From positions 1 to 10,856 of the forward strand of contig CAAGKS010000018.1 in NCBI GenBank assembly GCA_900770605.1: a stretch of 10,856 bases of DNA. Direction: 5' to 3'. Shown piece by piece: positions 1 through 6,636 of this stretch (position 1 is its first letter; each line of letters begins with the position of its first letter). Source of the stretch: Clostridia bacterium (GTDB taxonomy: Bacteria > Bacillota > Clostridia > Oscillospirales > CAG-272). The notes under the pieces are model-generated. The model was given only the letters and a program-made list of their open reading frames with translations, was not told the DNA's origin and did no database searches. The position numbers were made by a program, and so were the translations under genes.

Positions 1-1385
1 CTGCTCTCGTACTTGCCGCTGTTGGTAAATCCGAATCTGTAAAGAGAATACTGATTAAGATTTACGGTCCCATCAGACGTGTTCAGGATCTCCATGAACT
101 CGTACGCGCTGTTTGAGGGTGTTGCGCAGATCTCACTTATCGCGAGATTCTTATCCGTATCGTTCTGAGTGAGCTTGATGATCTTGAACTGCTGAGCAGT
201 TGAAGAAGCAGAGAAGGTGTCAAGCTGAACGTTAGTACCGCTCGCCGTTGCTCCTCCTGCCACCTCGAGCACGGAGCTCGGTGCGGATTTGGGAGCGAGA
301 ACGTAGTTGCCGTTCACGTTGTAGATGTACCATCTCTGAGAGTTGGAGTTGTTTGAGGTAGCCGTAAGAACGTTTGTTCCGCTTACGTCAAGGGACTTAC
401 CGTTCTTGAGGTTGGTTATCTCGTAGCTTCCGTCTGAGAAGCGGATAAATCTCCAGGTTTGGTTGTATCCGGTATTGGGATAACGGATAAGAACGTTGTC
501 GCTCGAGAGAGCGAGGTTGTAGTTGGATCCAACGCCGCGAATATTGCCCCAGAAGTTACTACCCACGTTAGCGGGAGTAAGGCTTTCAACGGCCGTTACC
601 TTGGTGATGGTGAATTTCTGAGAATTTCCGCCGCTGAACGTGCTCATAAGAACGTTGGTGCCTGCTGCGGAAGAACCGCCGTTAACAGTTAGCGCGCAGG
701 TAGTTCCGCACTTTGCGCGGAGAGTGTAGGTGCTGTCGGTATTCGCATATATATACCAACGCTGCGCGTTTGTGTTGTTGCTTGCATAGAGGTCAACGTT
801 AGCGCCGGAGGCGTTAGAGCCTGCGTAAACGTCGAGCACCTTGCCTGTCTCCTTGTTGGTTATCTTGTAGCTGCCGTCGCTCTGTCTTGCAAGAGTCCAT
901 ATCTGGCTGGATACGAGAGAAGGAGATGCGGTACATACGTTAGTTCCGCTGTAGCTGAGACTCATACCGCCCGAGCTCATAGCGATGCGAACGTCGATAT
1001 TAGTTCCAAGGTCTGAGGGGGGAGCGGTAACTCTTGCTTCCTTGATACCGTACTGCATAAAGTGATTCATTGCACTTTCGCGGTTAGAACCAAAAGCAGC
1101 CTTGAGGTCGCTGTTGTTTTTCAGGTAGTAATCGACGCTGAACATCGGACTTGCCTGACGGCCCTCTTTAATGCCGTTGTTGATGAAGTGATTATAGAGA
1201 TTGGTCGCGTTAGTGCCGAACGCCGCCTTAAGATCCGAATACTTATTCGCATAGTAGGTTGCGTTGAACACAACGGCCTTTACACTGGAGCTGATAGATA
1301 CGGCCGCCATTGCCTGTACGGGCAAAGCAGCGCTTATCAATAGAAATGCCAGGAATAGCGCGGTTAATCGAATGATTCTTTTCAT
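1..1385 (-). CDS. Secreted ricin-type lectin / lamin-tail domain protein (3' end cut by window)
   Basis: The reading frame is open from an ATG at 1385 down to the window edge: 461 codons are visible and the C-terminus is missing. The start is set by an AGGAGGG ribosome binding site 3 bases upstream. Residues 1-27 form a signal peptide (basic MKRIIR, a hydrophobic stretch, cleavage near AMA). Two related repeats of about 37 residues follow (about 40-115), each with a YYA/YYL..DLKAAFG core and ending in GIKEGR or GIKEAR. Next come six Q-x-W/F motifs at about 161, 209, 256, 309, 349 and 396. Three per domain is the hallmark of two ricin-B-type beta-trefoil carbohydrate-binding domains. From about 411, the ISEI...YEFMEI motif marks the start of a lamin-tail domain. 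The protein is probably exported and binds glycans at the cell surface or on a substrate. A catalytic or anchoring domain could lie beyond the edge. Domain calls are by motif; the ligand is unknown. Confidence 0.88.
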   Translation of the reverse strand, partial: MKRIIRLTALFLAFLLISAALPVQAMAAVSISSSVKAVVFNATYYANKYSDLKAAFGTNATNLYNHFINNGIKEGRQASPMFSVDYYLKNNSDLKAAFGSNRESAMNHFMQYGIKEARVTAPPSDLGTNIDVRIAMSSGGMSLSYSGTNVCTASPSLVSSQIWTLARQSDGSYKITNKETGKVLDVYAGSNASGANVDLYASNNTNAQRWYIYANTDSTYTLRAKCGTTCALTVNGGSSAAGTNVLMSTFSGGNSQKFTITKVTAVESLTPANVGSNFWGNIRGVGSNYNLALSSDNVLIRYPNTGYNQTWRFIRFSDGSYEITNLKNGKSLDVSGTNVLTATSNNSNSQRWYIYNVNGNYVLAPKSAPSSVLEVAGGATASGTNVQLDTFSASSTAQQFKIIKLTQNDTDKNLAISEICATPSNSAYEFMEILNTSDGTVNLNQYSLYRFGFTNSGKYES

Positions 1386-1431
1386 ATTCCCTCCTGAAAA
1401 AAGTTATCTTTGTTTAAATAACTACATTACT

Positions 1432-1460
1432 ATTATATATGCTCGTTGTTGCGGTGTCAA
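1432..1460 (-). promoter_or_regulatory. Sigma-A promoter of the lectin gene
   Basis: On the minus strand TTGACA (1455-1460) and TATAAT (1432-1437) both match the consensus exactly and are separated by 17 bp. Transcription would start near 1425, giving a leader of about 40 nt that carries the AGGAGGG site. Confidence 0.9.
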
Positions 1461-1633
1461 CAAAAAACATCGGAAAAATGGTAAGTTCTACATATTTATC
1501 ACACGCGTGCACATTTTTTTGTGCAATAGATACAAAAATACGCCTCAAATGTCGCCAATGTCGGCGCGCATTTTGCTTCCAGAAAAAGCAAGTGAAAAAT
1601 ATGTCGGAAAGGGGGATAAATTTTACTCATTGC
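1461..1633. other. Divergent intergenic region between the two promoters
   Basis: This stretch lies between the minus-strand lectin promoter and the plus-strand esterase promoter and encodes no convincing protein. It contains a perfect 6-bp inverted repeat, TGCACA-(T6)-TGTGCA, at 1508-1525, which could be a small operator or hairpin. It also holds a looser inverted repeat (AAGCAA...TTGCTT) at about 1586-1636 that touches the esterase -35 box. No regulator is evident in the window. Confidence 0.4.
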
Positions 1634-1663
1634 TTGACAAGCGTGAGTGCTTTGTGATATAAT
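1634..1663 (+). promoter_or_regulatory. Extended -10 promoter of the esterase gene
   Basis: TTGACA (1634-1639), an 18-bp spacer, and TATAAT (1658-1663) preceded by TGA, giving an extended -10. The 11-mer TGTGATATAAT is identical to three other promoters in the window. The expected start near 1670 gives a leader of about 27 nt with AGGAG at 1685-1689. Confidence 0.88.
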
Positions 1664-1696
1664 TCGAGTAATAAAAAATAGTGTAGGAGAACGCTT

Positions 1697-2527
1697 ATGA
1701 TTTATCAAAAATTTCAACTGACGGAAAAATATCCTGCGGCTACGCTGACGGCGTACGTTTGCGATCAGGGCTGTAAGACCGATCCTCGCCCTGCGGTGAT
1801 CGTGTGTCCCGGCGGAGGCTATTCCATGCTCTCTCCGAGAGAGGCAGAGCCCGTTGTGCGCAAGTTCTTTGCGGCGGGAATGAACGTTTATCTGCTCCGC
1901 TATACCGTAAAGGCGGACGCGGCGAACTACGCACCTCTTATTCAGGCGGCCCTCTCCATAAAGCTTGTGCGCGAGCGCGCACAGGAGGATAATACTGATC
2001 CGAATAAGGTGTTTATACTTGGATTTTCGGCAGGCGGACATCTTGCGGGCTCTGCGGGAATATTCTGGAATCTTCCCGTTGTGCGCGATGCTATCGGTGT
2101 GAGCTCGGGAGAAGCTCCTGAGGGGATCAACCGCCCTGACGGAATGCTGCTTTGCTATCCCGTTATCCTTGGTAACGAATTTACCCACGCGGGCACTCGC
2201 GCAAACTTCTGCGGAACAACGGAGCCTACCGAGGAGGACAAGGCGCGCTTTTCGCTTAATCTGCACGTTGACGCCACAACGCCTCCCGCGTTTATCTGGC
2301 ACACATTTACGGATGCCGCCGTCCCCGTTGAGAACTCGCTTGAGCTTATGAATGCAATGGCGAAGCAGGAGATACCCTTTGAGGCGCATATATATCCTCA
2401 CGGAATTCACGGACTCGCTCTGTGCAACGAGGAGACCAGCGTGGGCAGAGAAGATCGTCTTGAGCCGCACGCTGAGGGCTGGGTAGAGCTCGCTGTGAAG
2501 TGGATAAATTTTGATAAAAAATCATAA
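1697..2527 (+). CDS. Alpha/beta hydrolase, acetyl-xylan/feruloyl-esterase-like
   Basis: This is a 276-residue serine hydrolase without a signal peptide, so it is probably cytoplasmic. The oxyanion loop is PGGGY (38-42). The nucleophile is Ser111 in the elbow GFSAG (109-113), the acid is probably Asp206 in FTDAAVP, and the base is probably His238 in HGIHGL. This complete triad and the length match the small carbohydrate esterases of the BD-FAE/acetyl-xylan-esterase type. The start has AGGAG 7 bases upstream. The likely reaction is removal of acetyl or other acyl groups from sugars or oligosaccharides taken up by the cell, but other small esters are possible. It is divergent from the lectin gene and has its own promoter. 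There is no clear terminator before the next gene, so some readthrough into the lipoprotein is possible. The fold and triad are firm; the substrate is inferred. Confidence 0.9.
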   Translation: MIYQKFQLTEKYPAATLTAYVCDQGCKTDPRPAVIVCPGGGYSMLSPREAEPVVRKFFAAGMNVYLLRYTVKADAANYAPLIQAALSIKLVRERAQEDNTDPNKVFILGFSAGGHLAGSAGIFWNLPVVRDAIGVSSGEAPEGINRPDGMLLCYPVILGNEFTHAGTRANFCGTTEPTEEDKARFSLNLHVDATTPPAFIWHTFTDAAVPVENSLELMNAMAKQEIPFEAHIYPHGIHGLALCNEETSVGREDRLEPHAEGWVELAVKWINFDKKS

Positions 2528-2561
2528 ATTTAAAAAATATATTTAAAAAGCTCAAAGGGAC

Positions 2562-2590
2562 TTGAAAAGCAATTTGCATTGTGATATAAT
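2562..2590 (+). promoter_or_regulatory. Extended -10 promoter of the lipoprotein gene
   Basis: TTGAAA (2562-2567), a 17-bp spacer, TATAAT (2585-2590) with TGA in front. It carries the same TGTGATATAAT 11-mer as the promoters at 1653, 4387 and 10110. The start is expected near 2597. Confidence 0.87.
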
Positions 2591-2605
2591 CGTCCTGTAA
2601 GGCTG

Positions 2606-2627
2606 ACGCTCGGGTCCTTCCCGACGT
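2606..2627 (+). other. 5' leader hairpin of the lipoprotein mRNA
   Basis: ACG-c-TCGGG (2606-2614) pairs with CCCGA-CGT (2620-2627) around a 5-nt loop. It begins about 10 nt from the predicted transcript start and is followed by an A-rich stretch and the ribosome binding site. A 5' stem at this position commonly protects mRNA from decay. No terminator or known riboswitch pattern is visible, so stabilisation is the simplest reading. Confidence 0.45.
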
Positions 2628-2657
2628 TGCAAAAAAAGAAAAAAGAGGTATAAAGGT

Positions 2658-4172
2658 ATGAAAAAGACACTTCTTGCGTTATTGGCGCTCGTGCTCTGCA
2701 TGACCATGCTCCTCGTTGCTTGTACGACCGATAGCGGCGTAAACAACGAAGACGCTAATAACAACGACAATCAGAATAACAACGATCAGAACAACAACGA
2801 TCAGAACAACGACGATCCTACTAAGGAGACCTTGAACAAGGAAACCTTGATAGACAGCTTCAATAAGCTCGATCTTTATTCCATCTACAAGACCATCAAC
2901 GACGGTCTTGAGGAGACTATCGATCTTGAATCTATCCAGGAATTTGATTTCAGTACAGTTGAGCAGCAGATCTCCGGTGAGGTCACCCAGGACGGCGAGG
3001 TGCTCGCAGCAATAAGCGCAGCTATCAAGAATGGCATCGTTCACGTTGAGTACAGCCAGGGTGAAGACGGCGATGAGACCTTTATGTACATCACCAACGG
3101 CTTTGAGGTCATACAGTTCTACCGCGATGTCGACGGCAAGTGGGTTGCTGACGTTTACGAGGAAGAGCCTGACTACGGTTGGGATGATGAAGTCACGGAC
3201 TACACCCTTTACTCCGAGGAAGAGGAAGACGTTGATCTTCTCACCTCTCTCTTTGGAATCGATTTTGAGATACTCAAGAGAATAACCATCCCTGCACTTA
3301 CCGAGGCGAATATCATCGAGAAGGACGGAAAGCTCGTTATAGATAACGCTTACTTCGTAGACGTAGTTCTTGCAAACTTCGATCTCTTGCTCGAGGTAGT
3401 AGGCTCTGAGGGCGCTCCTACAAAGGACGAGTTCAAGGCTGAGCTTGAGGAAGCTATCGAAACACTTGGACTTGAGGTAGCATTCGAGGCAAACGATCAG
3501 ACGATCACGGCTATTTACGTAAGCATCACTCCTCCCGATACCGAGGAGATGGGCGTTGAGTCAATGGGACTTAGCATCAAGCTTTCCGATAACGGAAAGG
3601 TGCTCAAGAGCGCTTCCGTTTACGTATCCGTTCCCACCGACGAGCTTGATTACTCCAACGGCTTTGCCGTAACTCTTGAAAACACTTTGAACGGTGACAC
3701 TATAACCGCTGCTAAGCTCACGGCTGAGCTCGACGTTATACAGTATGATTACAGTGACGATTCCGAAGACGTTTACGACGATAACGGATATTACTACGAG
3801 TATTTCGCAGTATGCTCCAAGATCAATGCAGAGATCTTTATTGAGGTTCCCACCGCAGACGCTGATGCAAAGCTTTCCGTTACTGCTTCTATGAACACCG
3901 AGAAGGTATATAAGGTATCCGAGTATTACAGCTATGAGACCTATGAGAGCACCTATGAGGTCGTAGAGGTTGAGACTGAGGGCTACGGCACTGAATTCGC
4001 AGGCAAGCTCCTTGCTACATTCGACGCTGACGACCTGAAGTGCGATATCGACTTCGAGCTTGATATAGAGGGCGTTAAGTACGCGGCTTCTTTGGAGTGG
4101 CTCCTTGATTCCGCTCCCGATTTCCCCGAGGTTCCCGAGGAGATCACTGATTACATTAACAGCATTCAGTAA
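2658..4172 (+). CDS. Acidic surface lipoprotein of unknown function
   Basis: This protein has 504 residues. Residues 1-22 are a lipoprotein signal ending in the lipobox LVAC, so Cys22 should be lipidated and the protein displayed on the outer face of the membrane. Residues about 29-56 are a low-complexity Asn/Asp/Gln linker encoded by 15-bp repeats, which would hold the body away from the membrane. The rest is strikingly rich in Asp and Glu, with alternating hydrophobic/polar strands and short Tyr-rich acidic patches at about 358-375 and 416-442, suggesting a mostly beta structure. I recognise no catalytic motif and no named family. A solute- or metal-binding or cell-wall role is conceivable but unsupported. 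The start has GAGG 9 bases upstream and its own promoter. A palindromic terminator follows 15 bp after the stop, so it is probably monocistronic apart from readthrough. Confidence 0.88.
   Translation: MKKTLLALLALVLCMTMLLVACTTDSGVNNEDANNNDNQNNNDQNNNDQNNDDPTKETLNKETLIDSFNKLDLYSIYKTINDGLEETIDLESIQEFDFSTVEQQISGEVTQDGEVLAAISAAIKNGIVHVEYSQGEDGDETFMYITNGFEVIQFYRDVDGKWVADVYEEEPDYGWDDEVTDYTLYSEEEEDVDLLTSLFGIDFEILKRITIPALTEANIIEKDGKLVIDNAYFVDVVLANFDLLLEVVGSEGAPTKDEFKAELEEAIETLGLEVAFEANDQTITAIYVSITPPDTEEMGVESMGLSIKLSDNGKVLKSASVYVSVPTDELDYSNGFAVTLENTLNGDTITAAKLTAELDVIQYDYSDDSEDVYDDNGYYYEYFAVCSKINAEIFIEVPTADADAKLSVTASMNTEKVYKVSEYYSYETYESTYEVVEVETEGYGTEFAGKLLATFDADDLKCDIDFELDIEGVKYAASLEWLLDSAPDFPEVPEEITDYINSIQ
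2757..2816 (+). repeat. In-frame 15-bp repeats encoding the Asn/Asp/Gln linker
   Basis: Two near-identical 15-bp units (consensus AAYAACAACGAYCAG) lie at 2775-2789 and 2790-2804. A first unit with one extra codon (2757-2774) precedes them and a partial unit (2805-2816) follows. The encoded NNNDQ repeats lie just after the lipidated Cys. Short in-frame repeats like these can change copy number by slippage and so alter linker length. Confidence 0.85.
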
Positions 4173-4187
4173 AATCAGATACTAAAA

Positions 4188-4217
4188 AAGGGCTGAGTCA
4201 GATCTGACTCAGCCCTT
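4188..4217 (+). terminator. 30-bp perfect palindrome, probable terminator
   Basis: AAGGGCTGAGTCAGA (4188-4202) is followed immediately by its exact reverse complement (4203-4217). It sits 15 bp after the lipoprotein stop and is flanked by A6 upstream and, after a short gap, T6 (about 4229-4234). The stem is very stable. The T-run is not directly adjacent, so termination may be incomplete. Confidence 0.7.
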
Positions 4218-4368
4218 ATAATATTGCTTTTTTCGCGGTTGCAAGAGAAGCACCACAACACATTTATTATAGCATAGATTTTTACGTTTGTAAATAGGTT
4301 TTTGGCAAAAAGATACAAATTCTATTTTTTAAACAAAAAATTCTTGTTAAGTTTTTACAGTCTGTATA
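4218..4368. other. AT-rich intergenic stretch, no gene seen
   Basis: Very AT-rich sequence between the lipoprotein terminator and the RNA promoter. Short frames exist on the minus strand, but they lack ribosome binding sites and recognisable products. I see no repeat or further regulatory site. Confidence 0.5.
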
Positions 4369-4397
4369 TTGAAAAAGGGGGTTGAATGTGATATAAT
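4369..4397 (+). promoter_or_regulatory. Strong extended -10 promoter of the large RNA
   Basis: TTGAAA (4369-4374), a 17-bp spacer, TATAAT (4392-4397) with TGA in front, again the TGTGATATAAT 11-mer. Transcription should start near 4404. No protein-coding start with a ribosome binding site follows. Confidence 0.85.
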
Positions 4398-4403
4398 ACA
4401 AGT

Positions 4404-4920
4404 GAGGAAAGGAAGGTACAAACCGATGAAAAAGTAAAACGAGACTTTTTACCGAGCCGCAGGTGAGATAGAAAGAATAAAGATATCGGAGAGGAGCTCC
4501 GATAATATCCAAGCCGTGTGAGAGAGAGGAAGAATAAAAAATACACGGCGGTGTTACGCTTCATATAGATAAGAGTAAGAGTAAATGAAAGCTTGAGCTG
4601 ATGAAGAAGGCATCAGACAAAACAAAGAGTTCGTAAACGGATAATAAAAATTCGTTTTCGGGCAAGGCTTGGATGATTTAGAGCGGTCCCTCGGGAGTAA
4701 AAGTCAAATGCACCTTTTGCAAAGTGAGCGTGTGATACAAAATAAAGGCATTCTCCTTAAGAAAACGAAAAAAGAACAGGTATTTTGCAGTGCGTGAGAA
4801 AAAGCAAAGGGTAGAAATACGAAAGCGAGGATAACAAATGATGTTAGATATCAAGAGCGAACAGAAGTGAGCCTTTGGTTATGGGATTACAACCGTGACT
4901 AAAGGCTCATTTCTATTTTT
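4404..4920 (+). ncRNA. Large structured non-coding RNA candidate (about 510 nt)
   Basis: A stand-alone transcript unit with a strong promoter ends at a clear intrinsic terminator and contains no plausible reading frame on the plus strand. The sequence is purine-rich with A-rich joints between many helices: 4429-4435/4444-4450 (7 bp), 4483-4490/4496-4503 (8 bp, TATCGGAG with CTCCGATA), 4513-4519/4543-4549 (GCCGTGT with ACACGGC), 4598-4603/4611-4616, 4635-4641/4651-4657, and a long-range pairing of 4553-4561 with 4823-4835 around a 4-nt bulge. Size, A-rich joints, helix density and gut-type host resemble the ornate large RNA classes such as ROOL or GOLLD. I cannot confirm membership by reading, so a new class is also possible. 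It does not show the tmRNA, RNase P, SRP or T-box signatures. The scfA promoter lies about 50 bp downstream, so it is a separate unit. The helices were found by eye, not by covariation. Confidence 0.72.
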
Positions 4921-4926
4921 TCTTGA
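4869..4926 (+). terminator. Intrinsic terminator of the large RNA
   Basis: An 11-bp stem with one G-U pair (4869-4879 with 4898-4908, core GAGCCTTT/AAAGGCTC) encloses an 18-nt loop in which GGTT/AACC could form an inner alternative pair. A T-rich tail follows (T6 at about 4916-4921). Confidence 0.88.
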
Positions 4927-4967
4927 TTTTTCTTGGGGCGGGCGGGGGCAAAAGTTATAAAAATATA

Positions 4968-4996
4968 TTGACAATATTTTTTAGGTGTGCTATACT
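4968..4996 (+). promoter_or_regulatory. Promoter of the scf operon
   Basis: TTGACA (4968-4973), a 17-bp spacer, TATACT (4991-4996) with TGC in front, giving an extended -10. The start near 5003 gives a leader of about 40 nt with GGAGG at 5031-5035, 8 bases before the scfA ATG. Confidence 0.88.
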
Positions 4997-5043
4997 ATAT
5001 TAGTAAAAACCAAACGGTAAATAGTTTTTTGGAGGACTAAAAA

Positions 5044-5190
5044 ATGAGCAGAATTAAGACTATCGAAACAAAGGATATTACCAAGACTGTTGAAAACGGC
5101 GGATGCGGCGAGTGCCAGACCTCCTGCCAGTCTGCTTGCAAGACTTCTTGCGGCGTTGCAAATCAGCAGTGCGAAAACAGCAATAAGTAA
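5044..5190 (+). CDS. scfA: SCIFF ranthipeptide precursor (six cysteines in forty-five)
   Basis: This is a 48-residue precursor of a ribosomally made, post-translationally modified peptide. Residues 1-19 are the leader (MSRIKTIETKDITKTVENG), which the maturase recognises. The core has six cysteines at 21, 24, 28, 32, 36 and 43 in the near-invariant block CGECQTSCQSACKTSC, followed by a VANQQCEN-type tail. SCIFF peptides occur across Clostridia and receive thioether cross-links from a dedicated radical SAM enzyme, encoded here just downstream. Family members have been linked to population-level signalling and metabolic control. GGAGG lies 8 bases before the ATG and the promoter is strong, fitting high expression. 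One oddity: residue 37, right after Cys36, is Gly, whereas as I recall many SCIFFs have Thr there, a reported cross-link acceptor. Confidence 0.97.
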   Translation: MSRIKTIETKDITKTVENGGCGECQTSCQSACKTSCGVANQQCENSNK

Positions 5191-5205
5191 TAGTATTTCG
5201 CAACA

Positions 5206-5235
5206 AAAGGGCTGCCGCACAAGCGTCAGCCCTTT
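5206..5235 (+). promoter_or_regulatory. Intercistronic stem-loop between scfA and scfB
   Basis: AAAGGGCTG (5206-5214) pairs perfectly with CAGCCCTTT (5227-5235). Inside it, CGC-ACAA-GCG extends the stem after one mismatch. Only three T follow before an A-run, so it is a poor full terminator. It is more likely a partial terminator or 3'-end protector that keeps scfA transcripts in excess over scfB. Confidence 0.75.
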
Positions 5236-5259
5236 AAAAATGTTTAGTGAGGAAATAAG

Positions 5260-6636
5260 ATGGTTCATCAGTATAAATTAAACGGATACAATATAATTCT
5301 CGATACGGCGTCCGGCTCCGTTCACACGGTGGACGAGGTGGCGTACGATATAATCGCAATGTACAAGACGAACAGCGAGGACGAGATAGTGGCGGCGATG
5401 CTTGAAAAATATTCGCATCTGCCTGACGTCAACGAGGACGAGATAAGAGAGTGTATTGACGATATCCGCTCGCTCGAGGACGCGGGAAAGCTGTTTTCGG
5501 TTGATGCTTACGAGGGCTTGGCAAAGAATTATAAGAACAACAGCAAGGTCATAAAGGCGCTTTGCTTGCACGTGGCGCACACCTGCAACCTCAACTGCTC
5601 GTATTGCTTTGCAAGTCAGGGTAAGTACCACGGAGACCGCGCGCTTATGAGCTTTGAGGTGGGCAAGAGAGCGTTTGATTTTCTTATAGAAAATTCAGGC
5701 AGCCGCCGCAACCTTGAGGTAGATTTCTTCGGCGGAGAGCCCTCGCTCAATTTCGAGGTGGTAAAGCAGCTCGTTGAATATGCGCGCAGCGTTGAGAAGC
5801 AGCACGGCAAGAATTTCAGATTTACATACACCACCAACGGAATGGTGCTCACCGATGAGATGATGGAATTCATCAACAAGGAGATGCACAACGTGGTGCT
5901 CTCTCTCGACGGCAGAAAAGAGGTCAACGACCGTTTCCGCAGAGATTATAAGAACAAGGGAAGCTACGATACCATAGTGCCGAACTTCCAGCGCTTAGCC
6001 ACGAGCAGAGATGGCAAGGGATATTACGTAAGAGGTACGTTCACTCATCATAACGTGGACTTTACAAACGACCTTTTCCATATGGCAGACCTTGGCTTTA
6101 CGGAGCTTAGTATGGAGCCCGTGGTATGCCCGCCCGACGATCCTTGCGCGCTTACCGAGGAGGATCTCCCCGTGCTCTTTGAGCAGTACGAGATACTCGC
6201 AAAGGAAATGATCAAGCGTGAGAAGGAGGGAAGAGGCTTTACCTTTTATCACTATATGCTTGACCTCAAGCACGGTCCTTGCATTTATAAGCGTATAACG
6301 GGCTGTGGCTCGGGAACTGAATATATGGCGGTAACTCCTTGGGGAGAGCTTTATCCCTGTCATCAGTTCGTGGGCGATGAGAAATACAGCCTTGGAAATA
6401 TTTTTGAGGGAATAAAGAACACCGAGGTGCAGGACGAGTTCAGAGGCTGCAACTCTTACTCGCGTGAGGAATGCCGCGATTGCTGGGCAAAGCTTTATTG
6501 CTCGGGCGGTTGCGCCGCAAACGCATATCACGCAACGGGAAGCATCGGCGGAGTTTATAAATACGGCTGTGAGCTTTTCAAGAAACGTATCGAGTGCGCC
6601 GTTATGATACAGGTAGCACGCGCGGAGCAGGAATGA
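5260..6636 (+). CDS. scfB: Radical SAM SCIFF maturase (thioether cross-linking)
   Basis: This 458-residue cytoplasmic enzyme uses S-adenosylmethionine and iron-sulfur clusters to form Cys thioether links in the ScfA core peptide. Residues 1-85 resemble the winged-helix RiPP recognition element that binds the leader. The radical SAM cluster motif CX3CX2C is Cys109, Cys113, Cys116 (TCNLNCSYCF), and the SAM-contacting GGEP motif is at 158-161. The C-terminal SPASM domain for auxiliary Fe-S clusters shows Cys349, Cys367, the CX2CX5CX3C set Cys405, 408, 414, 418, and Cys437. Length and motif order match full-length SCIFF maturases. The start is set by GAGG 7 bases upstream. The gene follows scfA by 69 bp, across a stem-loop, and its TGA overlaps the ATG of the next gene, so the two are translationally coupled. 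All key cysteines are present, so it should be active. Confidence 0.97.
   Translation: MVHQYKLNGYNIILDTASGSVHTVDEVAYDIIAMYKTNSEDEIVAAMLEKYSHLPDVNEDEIRECIDDIRSLEDAGKLFSVDAYEGLAKNYKNNSKVIKALCLHVAHTCNLNCSYCFASQGKYHGDRALMSFEVGKRAFDFLIENSGSRRNLEVDFFGGEPSLNFEVVKQLVEYARSVEKQHGKNFRFTYTTNGMVLTDEMMEFINKEMHNVVLSLDGRKEVNDRFRRDYKNKGSYDTIVPNFQRLATSRDGKGYYVRGTFTHHNVDFTNDLFHMADLGFTELSMEPVVCPPDDPCALTEEDLPVLFEQYEILAKEMIKREKEGRGFTFYHYMLDLKHGPCIYKRITGCGSGTEYMAVTPWGELYPCHQFVGDEKYSLGNIFEGIKNTEVQDEFRGCNSYSREECRDCWAKLYCSGGCAANAYHATGSIGGVYKYGCELFKKRIECAVMIQVARAEQE

Noticed and set aside
1499..2470. 323-codon open frame on the minus strand opposite the esterase
   Set aside because: It is rich in Arg, Cys and Ser, has no ribosome binding site or recognisable motif, and lies fully opposite a gene with an intact catalytic triad. 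It is a codon-bias shadow.
4282..4564. Two minus-strand frames of 69-76 codons over the RNA promoter and 5' part
   Set aside because: They are low-complexity Leu/Phe/Ser products of AT-rich sequence, without ribosome binding sites, overlapping a promoter and hairpins.
4403..4870. Possible RNase P RNA, because of GAGGAAAG near the 5' end and GAACAGAA near the 3' end
   Set aside because: The remaining conserved blocks of RNase P RNA and its P4 pairing are not seen, and the length exceeds the bacterial norm of about 350-410 nt. The short matches are likely chance in purine-rich sequence.
4404..4920. tmRNA, T-box leader or group II intron
   Set aside because: There is no tRNA-like ends with TTCGAAT-type T-arm, no T-box antiterminator signature, and no domain V hairpin or intron-encoded protein.
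5206..5235. Full rho-independent terminator ending scfA as its own unit
   Set aside because: Only three T follow the stem before an A-run, and scfB has no promoter of its own in the remaining 24 bp, so transcription must continue at least partly.
6594..6632. Upstream start (ATG 6594) for the decarboxylase
   Set aside because: The added residues lie in an alternative frame inside scfB and do not match the family N-terminus. The ATG at 6633 gives the standard start and a classic ATGA overlap.
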